A model generated the notes under the pieces. That model had not been told where the DNA came from, made no database searches, and saw nothing but the letters and a program-made list of their open reading frames with translations. A DNA stretch of 64,000 nucleotides, taken from Microcebus murinus. Taxonomy: Eukaryota > Chordata > Mammalia > Primates > Cheirogaleidae. The DNA lies in the NCBI RefSeq assembly GCF_040939455.1, contig NC_134106.1, positions 39,082,001 to 39,146,000 on the forward strand, read 5' to 3'. Of the stretch, positions 49,480 through 62,297 are shown one piece after another (the first letter of the stretch is position 1; every line of letters begins with the position of its first letter). Made by a program: the position numbers and the translations under genes.

Positions 49480-49945
49480 AGAGGAGAAAGGAAAAAATGG
49501 TAAAAGGTGAAGGTATTAACAAGTAGGTTGAAAGGATACACAGGGGTTCAGCCGGGAGGGGAAGGAAGGGAAGGCAGGAGGGGTTCAGGCAGAGAAAACA
49601 GAAGCCTTAGAGGGCAGGCAGAGCAAGTGAGAGTTTGAGAGTAGGAGGTTGTGATTAGGCTGGATTTGGAGCTGAAATCCTCTTTAGCTCCTGTCTTTTC
49701 CTCTTTAGCTCACAAACAAAGCACTTAAGATGTCTTTGTCACTCTGCAGTTCAGTGAATTCCACACATGTGTTGAAAGCCTATTGTACAGGAATCCAAAC
49801 TGTCTTGCAAAGGGAAGTTTGTGTAGGTTGTTTCCACCTAGGAGAAGATAAACTCTCCTGGGGCTGTATTCATACATCTCTCTAACCGCCTACCTCAGCA
49901 GCAGACCTCACATTGCATTTCTAAATGGAGAACCCACATATCTCT
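49480..49945. other. Non-repeat stretch
   Basis: Nothing assigned apart from GGAAGGGAAGG-type purine runs near 49560. Confidence 0.35.
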
Positions 49946-49949
49946 CCAA

Positions 49950-50785
49950 AATTAAAGTTCTCATGCCCTTTAGCTAGCAATTTCACATCTAAGAATTTAT
50001 TCTTATGGGTATGTTTGCATATGTGTGCAACAACTTCTGTACAAGATTATTCATTTTAATACCATATGTAATAGCAACCCTAGGAGGAATAACATCACTA
50101 GGAGGCTGGTTAAACAAATAAATGGTACTTCCATGTAATGAAATGCCATTGCATCCGTAATAAGAACAGGAAAATTGCTTAGGTACCGATATGAATTGAT
50201 TTTTAAAAAGCATTGCTTAAAGTGAAGATGAGGGCCGGGCGCGGTGGCTCACGCCTGTAATCCTAGCACTCTGGGAGGCCGAGGCGGGCAGATTGCTCGA
50301 GGTCAGGAGTTCAAAACCAGCCTGAGTAAGAGCAAGACCCCGTCTCTACTATAAACAGAAAGAAATTAATTGGCCAACTAATATATAGAAAAAATTATCC
50401 AGGCATGGTGGCTCATGCTTGTAGTCCCAGCTACTCGGGAGGCTGAGGCAGGAGGATCGCTTGAGCCCAGGAGTTTGAGGTTGCTATGAGATAGGCTGAC
50501 GCCACGGCACTCACTCTAGCCTGGGCAACAAAGCAAGACTCTGTATCTAAATAAATAAATAAATAAGTGAAAATGAAAATCAGGCACAGAACAAGGGGTG
50601 TGGTATTTTACGATTTGTGTAAAAACAAAAACACATATACACTCAGGAACTGGAGGCCAGCCACTCCTGGGGCAGGGCAGCGGGGGCCAGGGGGCTCCAT
50701 AGCATAGGGATGGGAAGAAGACTTGCTTTATTCTATATACTCTTTTACCTATGCAATTTTGTGTGATTTTATCCATAAAATGTGG
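49950..50785 (+). mobile_element. L1M 3' region, split by Alu
   Basis: CTAGCAATTTCACATCTAAG, TAGGAGGCTGGTTAAACAAA and GAATGAAATGCCATTGCATC-like text continue after the Alu as GTGTGGTATTTTACGATTTG and AAACACATATACACTCAGG. Confidence 0.7.
50233..50567 (+). mobile_element. Alu, strepsirrhine type (young)
   Basis: Sense dimer close to the consensus, with an (AAAT)n tail. AGTGAAGATGA before and AGTGAAAATGA after mark the target duplication. Confidence 0.95.
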
Positions 50786-51106
50786 GAGAATGAGAAAGAG
50801 AGAGAGACTTGGTGTCTGGAGAGACAGGGGAAACTACAGTCTAAAGAATGAAGCTCTAATAGTGAAATTTTAGGACTTGAACCTCCCAGGATCTCATAGT
50901 CGTCACCATGTTGCTGATCTCTCCAGCACCTCCTGGAGCTGATGTAAGACATGTCGCTGGCTCTAAATGACTGGACTCAAGAGGCCTAGCCCCTGGAAAT
51001 GTGGATGACAACTTATTTTGTACAAACACCTCACCTATCCATTAGGCAGCTACCTGGCAACCTTGCCCTACCCATAACACAGCTAAGAATCAGAACTTTT
51101 TTTTAA

Positions 51107-51404
51107 GGCCAGGCACGGTGCCTCACACCTGTAATCCTAGCACTCTGGAAGGCCGAGGCAGGAGGATTGCTTGAGGTCAGGAGTTGGAGACCAGCTTGAG
51201 CAAGAGTGAGACCCCATCTCTACTATAAATATAAAAATTAGCCAGGTGTGGTGGCGCGTGCCTGTAGTCCCAGCTACTCGGGAGGCTGAGGCAGGAGGAT
51301 CGCTTTAGCCCAGGAGTTTGAGGTTGCTGTGAGCTAGGCTGATGCCATGGCACACTACTCAGGGCAGTGGAGTGAGAAGTCTCAAAAAAACAAAAACAAA
51401 AAAA
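51107..51404 (+). mobile_element. Alu, strepsirrhine type
   Basis: Sense dimer with a shortened linker and an AAACAAAAACAAAAAAAG tail. Confidence 0.93.
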
Positions 51405-51541
51405 GCCCTTTTTTTAAAAAGACTCTGAAGTGTCATTGGAGAGGTTACTAAAATTCATGCATTTCTTTGATCCTCATTCAGAGCCCATTTTCCCCTTTTG
51501 GGGATCCATTTGGTGCCCCAAAGTTGATATGAAGATTATTT

Positions 51542-51879
51542 TCTTTTATTTTATTTTTTTTTTTTGAGACAGAGTCTCGCTTTGTTGCCCAGGCTAGAGT
51601 GAGTGCCGTGGCGTCAGCCTAGCTCACAGCAACCTCAAACTCCTGGCTCAAGCAATCCTCCTGCCTCAGCCTCCCAAGTAGCTGGGACTACAGGCATTCG
51701 CCACCATGCCCGGCTAATTTTTTGTATATATTAGTTGGCCAATTAATTTCTTTCTATTTATAGTAGAGACGGGGTCTCGCTCTTGCTCAGGCTGGTTTCG
51801 AACTCCTGACCTCGAGCAATCCGTCCGCCTCGGCCTCCCAGAGAGCTAGGATTACAGGCGTGAGCCACCGCGTCCGGCC
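51542..51879 (-). mobile_element. Alu, strepsirrhine type, in LTR
   Basis: Antisense dimer with exact TGAAGATTATTTT flanks (51529-51541, 51880-51892). It has the AGAGAGCTAGG variant. Confidence 0.95.
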
Positions 51880-52086
51880 TGAAGATTATTTTAAACTGAA
51901 GACATTCAACATTCGACATACAGTTGATGCAGAGAGAAGCCCTTTTGGAACTTCCTTTATCTGACTAAAAGGCAGAGCTTTCTGGGAGTGAAGTTGCCAT
52001 AAATCCCCTCTCAAGGAAGCCTCACCCCCAGGAAGAACACCAACAACTTACACAGACAAACATAAACTGCACAAAAGAAGGTTATT

Positions 52087-52423
52087 GAGTCAGATGCGGT
52101 GGCTCACACCTGTAATCCTAGCAATCTAGGAGACTGAGGCAGGAGGATCGCTTGAGCTCAGGAGTTCAAGACTAGCCTGAGCAAGAGCAAGAGCAAGACC
52201 CGATCTCTACAATAAATAGAAAGAAATTAGCCAAACAATTGAAAATAGAAAAAAAAAAAAATAGCCGGACACAGCGGTGTGTGCCTGTAGTCCCAGCTAC
52301 CTGGGAGGCTGAGGCAGGAGGATCTCTTGAGCCCAGGAGTTTGAGGTTGCTGTGAGCTAGGCTGATGCCATGGCACTCTAGCCCAGGCAAGAGAGTGAGA
52401 CTCTGTCTCAAAAAAATAAAAAG
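52087..52423 (+). mobile_element. Alu, strepsirrhine type, in LTR
   Basis: Sense dimer with duplicated GAGCAAGAGCAAGAGCAAG in the left arm. Confidence 0.93.
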
Positions 52424-52620
52424 CCTTTTCTCCCCAATCCCTTCCCTTTATTAAGCTGGTATATGAACTCCTATTTCCAGCTGGTCACTGAGCCTGTTCA
52501 TCTGAACACTCCTGCATGCATATAAACAAAACTTGTTTCATTTTCCCTTGTTAGCATGCAGACCCTTGATTACAAGACCTAAGTCCTCAGTAGAAGAAAA
52601 CTTTTTTTCTCCCAGCCCTT

Positions 52621-53260
52621 TTTGCAGTTTTAACCAAGCATGGTTAATGGATTCCCAAGCCCATAGGTGACAGCAAATTACTAGGGGAGAGAGTTATTTC
52701 AGGAAGAAGCCTTCCTTCAACTTCAAGAAGTGACAAGTGACAGACTGTTGTGGGACAGACAGAAACATCTATGAAAAACACAATAATAAGAACCTCCAAG
52801 AAGTCCAGAATTTACCATTCCACTTGCCTTCTCGGATGTCATGAGAGCATCCAGAGCCTCTCCATAGCCCAGCCACGGTGCCTGTGACCACGGCACAGGG
52901 TTTATCACAAAGAGCTCAATTCTCCTCCAGGTTAGCTTTGGTTGAAAGAAAGACAATAGCAGTGCACTTCAGGAAGATTTCTATGCAATCCTTTTGAAAC
53001 TGTCTGAGGATTAAAAGGATAAACTCTATTGCCTACAAATCTTGGCTTTTATAAAATGATTCATCCCCGAAAGATTCACTTCAGATAAGTGGGAGGGGGC
53101 AGGGGGAAGGTATAGTCAGAGTTTAAAGGATGATAAGATCACAGAATTTAACTAAGTACACAAAGGAGGATTGCGGCTCTAGCCTGAACCCAGCAGGGAA
53201 GTCTGTCCTGCCTAAAAGGCTCAAAGACAGAGTCCAAATTCTTACTCTGCAAAAAACTCT
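52621..53260. other. Non-repeat stretch
   Basis: Nothing assigned in this stretch. Confidence 0.35.
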
Positions 53261-53261
53261 A

Positions 53262-53392
53262 GATAAACACAAACAAGTCTCCTATCTCTCTGTGCCTCTG
53301 TTTTATCTCTGTACAATGGGAATGATAACATGTAAGCTCTCTGTGTTACCAAATCATTGTGATAATTTAATTCAACTCAACACATTTTAACA
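53262..53392 (+). mobile_element. MIR
   Basis: CTCTGTGCCTCTGTTTTATC, CTGTACAATGGGAATGATAA and TTGTGATAATTTAATTCAAC form a sense MIR 3' half. Confidence 0.7.
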
Positions 53393-53419
53393 AATATCCA
53401 TTAAGAATCTACTAGAAGG

Positions 53420-53562
53420 CTGGGCTTGGTGCCATGCACCTGTAGTCCCAGCTACTTGGGAGGATGAGGCAGGAGAATCTCTTGAGCCCAGGAGTTTAAG
53501 TCCAGCCTGGGCAACATAGCAAGACCCCCATCTCTAAAATTAAAAAAAAAAATAAAAAGAAA
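53420..53562 (+). mobile_element. FLAM-type Alu monomer
   Basis: A single sense monomer from GGCTGGGCTTGGTGCC to an A-tail at 53540-53560. Confidence 0.85.
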
Positions 53563-53564
53563 TA

Positions 53565-53705
53565 ATCCACTCTATGCCCTACACAGTGCTAGGTAAGCCC
53601 TGTAGGGAACAGAAAAATGAATAGAACACAGTCCTTAACCTCAAAGGGCTCATAATCTGGCATGCCCAAATTAAATAACAGATGGGAAAGTGCTTTAGAA
53701 AAGGA
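53565..53705 (-). mobile_element. L2-like fragment
   Basis: TGCCCTACACAGTGCTAGG, GAACACAGTCCTTAACCTCA and AAGGGCTCATAATCTGG follow antisense L2. Confidence 0.55.
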
Positions 53706-53797
53706 ATCCTCCTTTGCGAAAGAAAGCATCAATACTTTTTCCTGAAGTTTAGAGCTTACAGGGACATCTTTATCAGAGAAGCAGCATAGCTTAAAAC

Positions 53798-53868
53798 CTG
53801 GTTCAGCAAACTAAGGCTCATAGATCAAATCTGGTTCACAACCTGTTCTTATGAATAAAGTGTGAGGC
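53798..53868 (-). mobile_element. hAT-Charlie fragment (as at 17.4 kb)
   Basis: TTCAGCAAACTAAGGCTCAT and AAATCTGGTTCACAACCTG are the antisense end of the element family at 17405-17612. Confidence 0.55.
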
Positions 53869-53869
53869 C

Positions 53870-54360
53870 AGACCTTTGTCGCCCAGGGGGGACTGCAATG
53901 CTGTGATCATAGCTCACTGCAGCTTTGACCTCCTGGGCTCAAGCGAGCCTTCTGCCTCAGCCTCCCAAGTAGCGGAAACTAAAGGTGTGCACCACCATGC
54001 CCAGCTAATTTTTAAAAACCTTTTTTTGGTATAAATGAAATCTCACTATGTTGTCCAGGCTGGTCTTGAACTCCTGGCCTCAAGCGGTCCTCTCACCTCT
54101 GCCTCCCAAAATGCTCTGAAATGCAGTATTGCCATGTTGCCTAGGCTGGACTCAAACTCTGAGGCCTCCTGCTTCAGCCTCCCAAGTAGGGACTACAGGT
54201 GCATGCCACCACACCTGGCTGATTGTTTTCTATTTTTGTTGTAGGAGCAAGTGGAGAAGACTATAGCTCAGGCTAGTCTCAAACTCCTGACCTGAAGCAA
54301 CCCTCCCACCTCGACTTCCCAGAGTGCTAGGATTATAGGCATGAGTCACCATGCCTGGCA
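53870..54360 (-). mobile_element. Composite Alu array with extra monomer
   Basis: About 490 bp of antisense Alu. Left-arm-like heads and right-arm motifs occur more than once (CAAGTAGCGGAAACTAAAGG, then CAAGTAGGGACTACAGGTGC), implying one Alu inserted into another or an extra monomer. Confidence 0.8.
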
Positions 54361-54990
54361 GAGGATAATCTCTCTAATTACTTAGCAAAAAAATAAACAA
54401 AAAACCCACAAAACCTATACTTGGAGCCCCCAATCCCACTCTAAAATCCAGGCCATCGCCTGTCTTGAAGCTACGGGAAGAGTGCTCCCTGCTCACCCTA
54501 CCCAAGGAGGTCTGATGCAGTGGGGACAATCTGTGACTCTCAATGATACTTCAGCTTTACTAAATTATTCAGGTGTTTTCTTAATTACTAAAGGCTTTAA
54601 ACTGCCTCGCTGTCTTATGGGGCACCTTCCCGTTCCTGAAATGAGTCAATATTTACAATCTGTCTCGGTCATTTTCAAAGTTGCTGTGATCCTTCAAGTT
54701 AACAAGAAACAAGAACCTGGCAGGATGGCTCCTTGACCTACTGCTTTGACCTTGACAGAGCCTCCCCTATAGAGGAGAAGTGGGGCCTTGGAACTGCAGA
54801 GCTGCCCCAGGACCCTCAACCTCCAGTCCCTCCGCCTAGGAGCAGCACCCTGCCCAAGCCCCACCACTCAGGAACTTGTCTTTCCTGTAAACCGTCCCAA
54901 GAAGATGCAGCCTTACCCTCCAACACCGAGGGAGATCCCTCTGATTCTATTTCTTAAAGCTCCTGGGGTTGGTCCTCTTTCACCAACCCT
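54361..54990. other. Non-repeat stretch
   Basis: Frames 54482-54736 and 54733-54957 are short, Pro-rich in part and lack motifs. Confidence 0.35.
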
Positions 54991-55322
54991 TCTACCATTG
55001 CCATATTTCAGACCTTTATAAATTCTCCTTCCAACTACAGCAATGTCCTTCTAACTCCAGTCTACCTCTGGTCCAATGGCCTGACCCAAATCACTTTTCA
55101 GTTTACAACCCTCCAAAGACTCCCTATCACCTTCTAGTTAAAGTCCAACACCCTCGAAATGGCGTTCGTGGCCCTTGACTCTCTGGCCTGCCTACTCTCT
55201 CACCACTCCCTGCCTCGCACTTCACTGCCTGCAGCCACTACGCCTTCCAACATGGTAGCCACCAGCTGCACGTGGCTTTTTAAATTTAAATTTTGCTTAA
55301 ATTACAATGAAATTAAGAATTA

Positions 55323-55654
55323 GGCCGGGCGCGGTGGCTCACGCCTGTAATCCTAGCTCTCTGGGAGGCCGAGGCGGGCGGATTGCTCGAGGTCAGGCGT
55401 TTGAAACCAGCCTGAGCAAGAGCGAGACCCCGTCTCTACTATAAAATAGAAAGAAATTAATTGGCCAACTAATATATATACAAAAAATTAGCCAGGCATG
55501 GTGGCGAATGCCTGTAGTCCCAGCTACTCGGGAGGCTGAGGCAGGAGGATTGCTTGAGCCAGGAGTTTGAGGTTGCTATGAGCTAGGCTGACGCCATGGC
55601 ACTCACTCTAGCCTGGGCAACAAAGCGAGACTCTGTCTCAAAAAAAAAAAAAAA
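55323..55654 (+). mobile_element. Alu, strepsirrhine type (young)
   Basis: Near-consensus sense dimer carrying the CTAGCTCTCTGGG variant. AAGAATTA flanks it on both sides. Confidence 0.95.
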
Positions 55655-55753
55655 AAGAATTAGTTTCTCAGTTGCACTACCCACATTTCAAGTGCTTAAT
55701 GGCTAGAGGCTATATACTGGATGGCATAGGACATGCCATCAACACGGAGAGTT

Positions 55754-56119
<366 letters not shown>

Positions 56120-56489
56120 ACACGGAGAGTTTTACTGGACAGCACTCCTCTAGAAAAGCCCACGGTTTGTGTTTTTCTGCACACATCATGCCGTTTCACC
56201 CTGCCAGGTTTTTGTTCATGCCTCTGCCCAAAAGATGCTTCTTTCTTCCTTTGCATCTGGGTGATGCTTCGAGACTCAGCTCAGGGATCATCTCCAAGAA
56301 GACTTGTTTGAATCTCTAGCGTCAGGCTCTGTGTTCTGATCGCTCTTTGTGTTAGCGAACCTCTGTCTGACCACTTAGCATTTGCTGATGTGTCTGTCTC
56401 CTCCATGAGACTGTGAGATCCTCTAGGGCGGGGCCGTGTCTTCAGCAGTGCATGGCACAAAGCAGGTGTCCTTTGCTGTTGGTTAAACG

Positions 56490-57045
56490 CATCTGAATGA
56501 AACTCTCAGCAGTGCATGACCATAGAGCAGGATTTAGCTCTGTGTCAGTAAAGACTCTTAGGTGGAGAGAAACAACCTCAACTCAAGCTAATCAAGAGAA
56601 AAAGGGAATTAGTGGTTCTGCAACTGTGAAGTTCAAGGGTGGTTCTGGCTTTGTGCACAACTGGATCCAGAGCTAGGAGCATGTTATCAGGGCCCTGGCC
56701 ACCTCCCCAGCACTTGTCCTTGTTCATTACCCTCTAGCATTCCTCCCAAGCAAGATGACCACAAATAGCCATGGTCCTAGATATCCCCAATTTAGCAACC
56801 TCAGTGAAGAGAGAAATTCTCTCTCCCAATATCTACCTAGTAGTCTCCAGAAAGATCCTGTTTGGCCTTGCTTGGGTTGTGTGCCCTTCAGTTTGAATCA
56901 CAGCAGACTGTGGAAAGAAGTCATTTGTTTGGTTACATCTCCTGGCCCACATGCCTATTCCTGGGGTGGGGGTCAGGGTGGGATACAAGAGCACCATGGG
57001 TGACAGCTCCCCAGGGCAAGGAAAAGGAAGGAGTTACCCAAAGGA
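56490..57045. mobile_element. Unnamed old repeat
   Basis: AACTCAAGCTAATCAAGAGAA, TCTGGCTTTGTGCACAACTGG and CTCACCTCCCCAGCAC-like text resembles a widespread mammalian repeat that I cannot name. No intact frame. Confidence 0.3.
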
Positions 57046-57049
57046 CCCA

Positions 57050-57128
57050 GAACTCCTGACCTTGAACGATGCACCCGCCTCCGCCTCCCAGAGTGCTAGG
57101 ATTACAGGCGTGAGCAACCACACCCAGC
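57050..57128 (-). mobile_element. Alu left-arm head, half of an inverted junction
   Basis: Antisense GAACTCCTGACCTTGAACG to CACACCCAGCC only. Confidence 0.9.
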
Positions 57129-57236
57129 CGCAGAAGGATTTCTTGAGCCCAGGAGTCTGAGGTTGCTGTGAGCTAGGCTGACACCATGGCACTCTAGCCA
57201 GGACAACAGAGTGAGACTCTGTCTCAAAAGAAAAAA
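57129..57236 (+). mobile_element. Alu right-arm end, joined head-to-head
   Basis: Sense GAGCCCAGGAGTCTGAGG through GTCTCAAAAG, starting directly at the previous half. A (CAAT)n tract follows to 57258. Confidence 0.9.
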
Positions 57237-57260
57237 TCAATCAATCAATCAATCAATCAA
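57235..57260 (+). repeat. (CAAT)n tract
   Basis: Six CAAT units after the Alu A-tail. Confidence 0.9.
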
Positions 57261-57273
57261 AAAAAATTTTTAA

Positions 57274-57662
<389 letters not shown>

Positions 57663-57791
57663 ATTTTTTTTTAAGAGATAAGGTCTTGCTATGTTGCTCA
57701 GTCTAGCCTAAAACTCCTGGCCTTAAGCGATTTTCCCACCTCAGCCTCCTGAGTAGCTGGAACTACAGGCAAATCCTAGTGCACCTGGCCA
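57663..57791 (-). mobile_element. FLAM-type Alu monomer
   Basis: Antisense monomer from AAGAGATAAGGTCTTGC to GTGCACCTGGCC. Confidence 0.8.
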
Positions 57792-58144
57792 TAGATTTTC
57801 ATTTCTTTGGGTAAATACCTAGGAGTGGGATTTCTGGGTTTTATGGTAAATGTTTAACTTTATGTGAAACTGCCAAACTGTTTTCTCAAGGGGCTGTATC
57901 ATTTTGCATTGCTACTAGCAATGAATGAGCATTCCCGTTGCTTTTCATTGTCACCAGAATTTAGGTTTGCTGGGTTGTTTTTTTCAATTCAGTCTAATAG
58001 ATGTATAGAGGTATCCCATTGTGGTTTTAATTTGCATTTCCCTAATGACTAATTACGTTTCACATTTTTGCATGTGTTTATTTGCCATCCATATATCATC
58101 TTTAGAGAAGTGTTCATTCAAATGCATTTCCTTTTGTGTGTATG

Positions 58145-58258
58145 CAACAGGGTCTTACTATATCACCTGGCTGGTCTTAAACTCCTGGGCTCAAGAGATC
58201 TTCCTACCTCAGCCTCCCATGTAGCTGGGACTATAGGCACATGCCACCAGGCATGACC
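58145..58258 (-). mobile_element. FLAM-type Alu monomer in L1
   Basis: Antisense AACAGGGTCTTACTATATC to CACCAGGCATGACC. Confidence 0.75.
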
Positions 58259-58294
58259 TGTTTTCCATTTTTTTAAAGTAGGGTTGACTTTTTT

Positions 58295-59000
<706 letters not shown>

Positions 59001-59074
59001 TCTTATTGAGTTTTCTGAGTTCTTTATATATTCTGGATTTAAGTCCTCTATCAGATATATGTTTTGCAAAAATT

Positions 59075-59748
59075 CTCTCCTGCCGTGGCCTGTTTACAGG
59101 ACAGATGATGAACATAAAACACAAAAGAAAAACGCGGACACACATATAGATGATTATATGACTCGAGTGATAATACACCGAGTCAGTTTTATTTTTATAC
59201 TCTAAAAAATTAAAGTTAGTTCCTTATATGTAACCACCCAGGCATTGCAGCAATGGCCATAAATTCCGGAACACATAGTCTTAAGGACACGTAGCCTTGA
59301 TGTCCCCTGACTCAAGGTTTCCAGGTAGTTGCTCTAGGCGCCAGGCATAGATCATGGACTGAGATTAGCAAGGATGGGCAAGACAGCCACAGGGGGCATT
59401 TCTTGTCCCCAGTTCTTTTTAGGCTGATCCCCTGTGGCTGTGCCTGTCTTAGGTCATCCCTCCCTTGAGGGGTCTTACCCTTCATTGACTAACCAGCCAT
59501 TTTATGGGGCTTAAGCAGCAATCCCAGGAACAATGTGTTTATTGTGTGGCCTCCAGACCCCCACTGCTGTGGGGCTGGGCAGCTTTGCTTACTCGCAGCT
59601 CAGATCCTTTGTTATGCCTCCAGGCAACAACCTTGTTTGTCACAGGGGCCCTGTCCGGAACACTTTCAAACGCTCTGGGAAGAGCATGTGCATTACTAAA
59701 TTTAATTCTTAAATCAGGAAAATATAATGTTGATCCCCAACACTCTCC
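59075..59748 (-). mobile_element. Solo LTR, 662 bp, with 6-bp target duplication, in L1
   Basis: The LTR spans 59081-59742 and reads TGCCGTGG...CCCCAACA, flanked by CTCTCC at 59075-59080 and 59743-59748. On the minus strand it starts TGTTGGGGATCAACATT, with AATAAAAC near 59188-59193. The L1 text is continuous across the join. The 6-bp duplication points to a class II retrovirus. A CATAAAATGG box near 59505 may be its promoter. No interior remains. Confidence 0.87.
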
Positions 59749-59926
59749 CAAGTCATGGTTTATCTTTTCATCCTTCTACCAGAGCCTTTTGAAGAGGAGT
59801 TCTTAATTTTGATGAAACCCACGTTATTAATTTTTTTCTTTTATAATTTGTCCTTTTGTGTCATATCTAAGAATTCTAAGCCTAGCCCAAGTTCACAAAT
59901 GTTTTCTCTAGAAGTTTTAAATTTTT

Positions 59927-60260
59927 TTTTTTTTTTTTTTTGAGACAGAGTCTCGCTTTGTTGCCCAGGCTAGTGTGAGTGCCGTGGCGTCAGCCTAGCT
60001 CACAGCAACCTCAAACTCCTGGGCTCGAGCGATCCGTCTGTCTCAGCCTCCCGAGTAGCTGGGACTACAGGCATGCGCCACCATGCCCGGCTAATTTTTT
60101 TTATATATATATCAGTTGGCCAATTAGTTTCTTTCTATTTTATAGTAGAGACGGGGTCTCGCTCTTGCTCAGGCTGGTTTTGAACTCCTGACCTTGAGCA
60201 ATCCACCCGCCTCGGCCTCCCAGAGAGCTAGGATTACAGGTGTGAGCCACCCCGCCCGGC
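59927..60260 (-). mobile_element. Alu, strepsirrhine type, in L1
   Basis: Antisense dimer with GAAGTTTTAAATTTTT before (59911) and after (60261), an exact duplication. It has the AGAGAGCTAGG variant. Confidence 0.96.
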
Positions 60261-60297
60261 GAAGTTTTAAATTTTTAGGTTTTACATTTGTATCTAT

Positions 60298-60705
60298 CAT
60301 AACTGGCTCCACGAACAAATTTGAATGGCCCCTATGTTTTTTATAATCCTTTTCTTTAACTAACTATTTGACCTTTTGGGTTCTTTCCCAGAAATGATGG
60401 ATTTTCTGCAAGACAAAGGATTTGAGATTCAGATGTCTCCAGGACAGACTTCCTGACTCCAGGACTCAATATGCTCCTCCACCTGCCCCAAGGTACAGCA
60501 TGTGGGCCCTCCTTAAAAAGTCCATGATCTCCATTAGCCTGAGAGACAGATTTGAGGCAGCTTCTCCTGTTCTCTTGACAAAACATCTGTTGTATTAAAA
60601 AATTCCTTTCTTCCTTGGCAATCTTTATTGTCTCAATAATTGGATCTTGGTGCCACAAGCAACTGGACCTAGACCAAAACTCCCTTGCAGTTTCAACAAC
60701 ACTAT
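60298..60705. mobile_element. LTR-like repeat in L1, paralogue of 31890-32300
   Basis: Blocks AGACTTCCTGACTCCAGGAC, GATTTGAGGCAGCTTCTCC and CTTGCAGTTTCAACAAC parallel the 31.9-kb copy. L1 sequence lies on both sides. Confidence 0.5.
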
Positions 60706-61337
60706 GATTTTGAGCAATTTTTATAGAGTGTGAAGTATGGGTTGAGGTTCATTTTTTGTACCTGGATATCTAATTGTTGTACCACCATTCCTTGGAAAGA
60801 CTATACTTTCTCCATTGAATTATCTTTGCATCTTTGTCAGAAATCAATTGAGCATACACACGTGGATCTATTTCTGGACTCTATTCTGTTCCATTAATCT
60901 ATATGTCTCTACTTTCTCCAGTACTGCACCATCTTGACTTCTGTAGCTTTACAGAAAATCTAGCAATCAGATAGTACGGGTTCTCTAACATTTTACTTCT
61001 TTTTCAAAATTGTTTTGGCTATTCTAGTTCGTTTGCCTCTCCATGTATGTTTTAGAGTCAGCTCACAGATTCCATCTTCCTCTGAGGGATCGTAGGATTC
61101 CAGGGGCTGCCTGATCAGAATCCACACCAGTGTTCGTGATTTACCTAGACATGGTTCCAGTGTAGAGTGATGGGGAGTGCAAGACTCTGGAACCACACTG
61201 CTCAGACTCAAATACTGGCTCCAATTCTTACTAAAACTTGAGAAAGTTACCTGACATGCTTGTACCTCTATTTCCTGTTCTGTAAAATAGAGAAAATGTA
61301 ATAACTATTTCATAGGATTTTTGTGAGGACTAAACTG

Positions 61338-62164
61338 TGTGAACTAAATTAAAACCTTAACCCCTTAGCTCAGGGGTCTTCAACATATGGTAAGTTATAG
61401 AAATATTTCTTTTTATATAATAATGTCATAATGATAGTGCACAATAAATATAATGCACTTGAATCATCCCAAAACCATTTCCCTGCTGCACAGTCCACGG
61501 AAAAATTTTCTTCCATGATAACTATCCCTGGTGTCTAAAAGGTTGGGGACCACTGCTTTAGCTAACTGAATGGACCCCCTCTTCACCAAGGGGGCCTCAG
61601 AAAGCCCTAAAGTTGAGTTGTTGGCCATGAGAAGGGAGGTCAGACATGCCTTGTCATGCTCCCCTCCCATTTTAGAGATTTCCTTTGTAATGATGAGATG
61701 CTAAATCATTAATAGGCCTAAGGCTATACAAGACAAAGCTTAAACCACACTTAAAGGCTCCTGGTTTATTTAACTGATCATTTGCTTTTATGTCCACTGG
61801 CTTGTCTTTGATTAACAGACATCCTTATCTTAAGTTAAAACATTCCAAGCCTTTAGACAAAGCTTCATTTCTTTAACCAATTACAAATCAAAGAATCTTT
61901 AAACCCACCTGTAACCTGGAAGCCTCCACTTTGAGATGTCCTGCCTTTTCAGACCAAATATATGCCCTCCACATGGTGACTTAAAGTCTTAGGCATAATT
62001 CCTGTCTCCACAAAGGTATAAAAACCAACTGTAACCCTGCCACTCAGGCACATTTTCTCGGGACCTCTGGAGGCCATGTGCTCTGGGCCAGTCACACATA
62101 TTCAGCCCAGAATAAACCTCTTTAAGAGGTTTATTTACAGAGTTGGGTTTTTTTCCTGTTAACA
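61338..62164 (+). mobile_element. ERV LTR, same family as 14376-15030
   Basis: Starts TGTGAACTAAATTAAAACC and ends CCTGTTAACA. It has GGTATAAAAACC near 62015 and AATAAA at 62111, a standard LTR promoter and polyadenylation pair. A MER1-like hAT sits inside at 61371-61555, and the LTR itself sits in a MIR. Confidence 0.65.
61363..61563 (-). mobile_element. MER1-like hAT element in ERV LTR, 8-bp duplication
   Basis: The element 61371-61555 begins CAGGGGTC and ends GGTTGGGGACCACTG with the MER1-type end GGAAAAATTTTCTTCCATGA. The flanks CCTTAGCT and CTTTAGCT match at 7 of 8. Confidence 0.8.
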
Positions 62165-62297
62165 ATTTACACATGAAAAATAGAACAGTACCAGCACATA
62201 GAAAGCCCTCAATAAGTATTAAATATTATTTGTATTATCTTTATCTATCTCAAGCTTTCTTTTTCTTTTCATTACCCGGCTAAATCTGCAACTGCTC

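Larger units (their letters stand above)
51510..52620 (+). mobile_element. ERV LTR (plus), split by two Alus
   Basis: The three parts (51510-51541, 51880-52086, 52424-52620) match in order the plus LTR at 16230-17095, including GAACTTCCTTTATCTGACTA and TAAGCTGGTATATGAACTCC. The 3' end has TTGTTAGCATGCAGACCC in the usual terminal position. Confidence 0.55.
61155..62230 (+). mobile_element. MIR, split by an ERV LTR
   Basis: The 5' part (61155-61337) has GACTCAAATACTGGCTCCAA and TCTGTAAAATAGAGAAAATG; the 3' part (62165-62230) has AACAGTACCAGCACATAGAA and AGCCCTCAATAAGTATTAAA. Confidence 0.75.
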
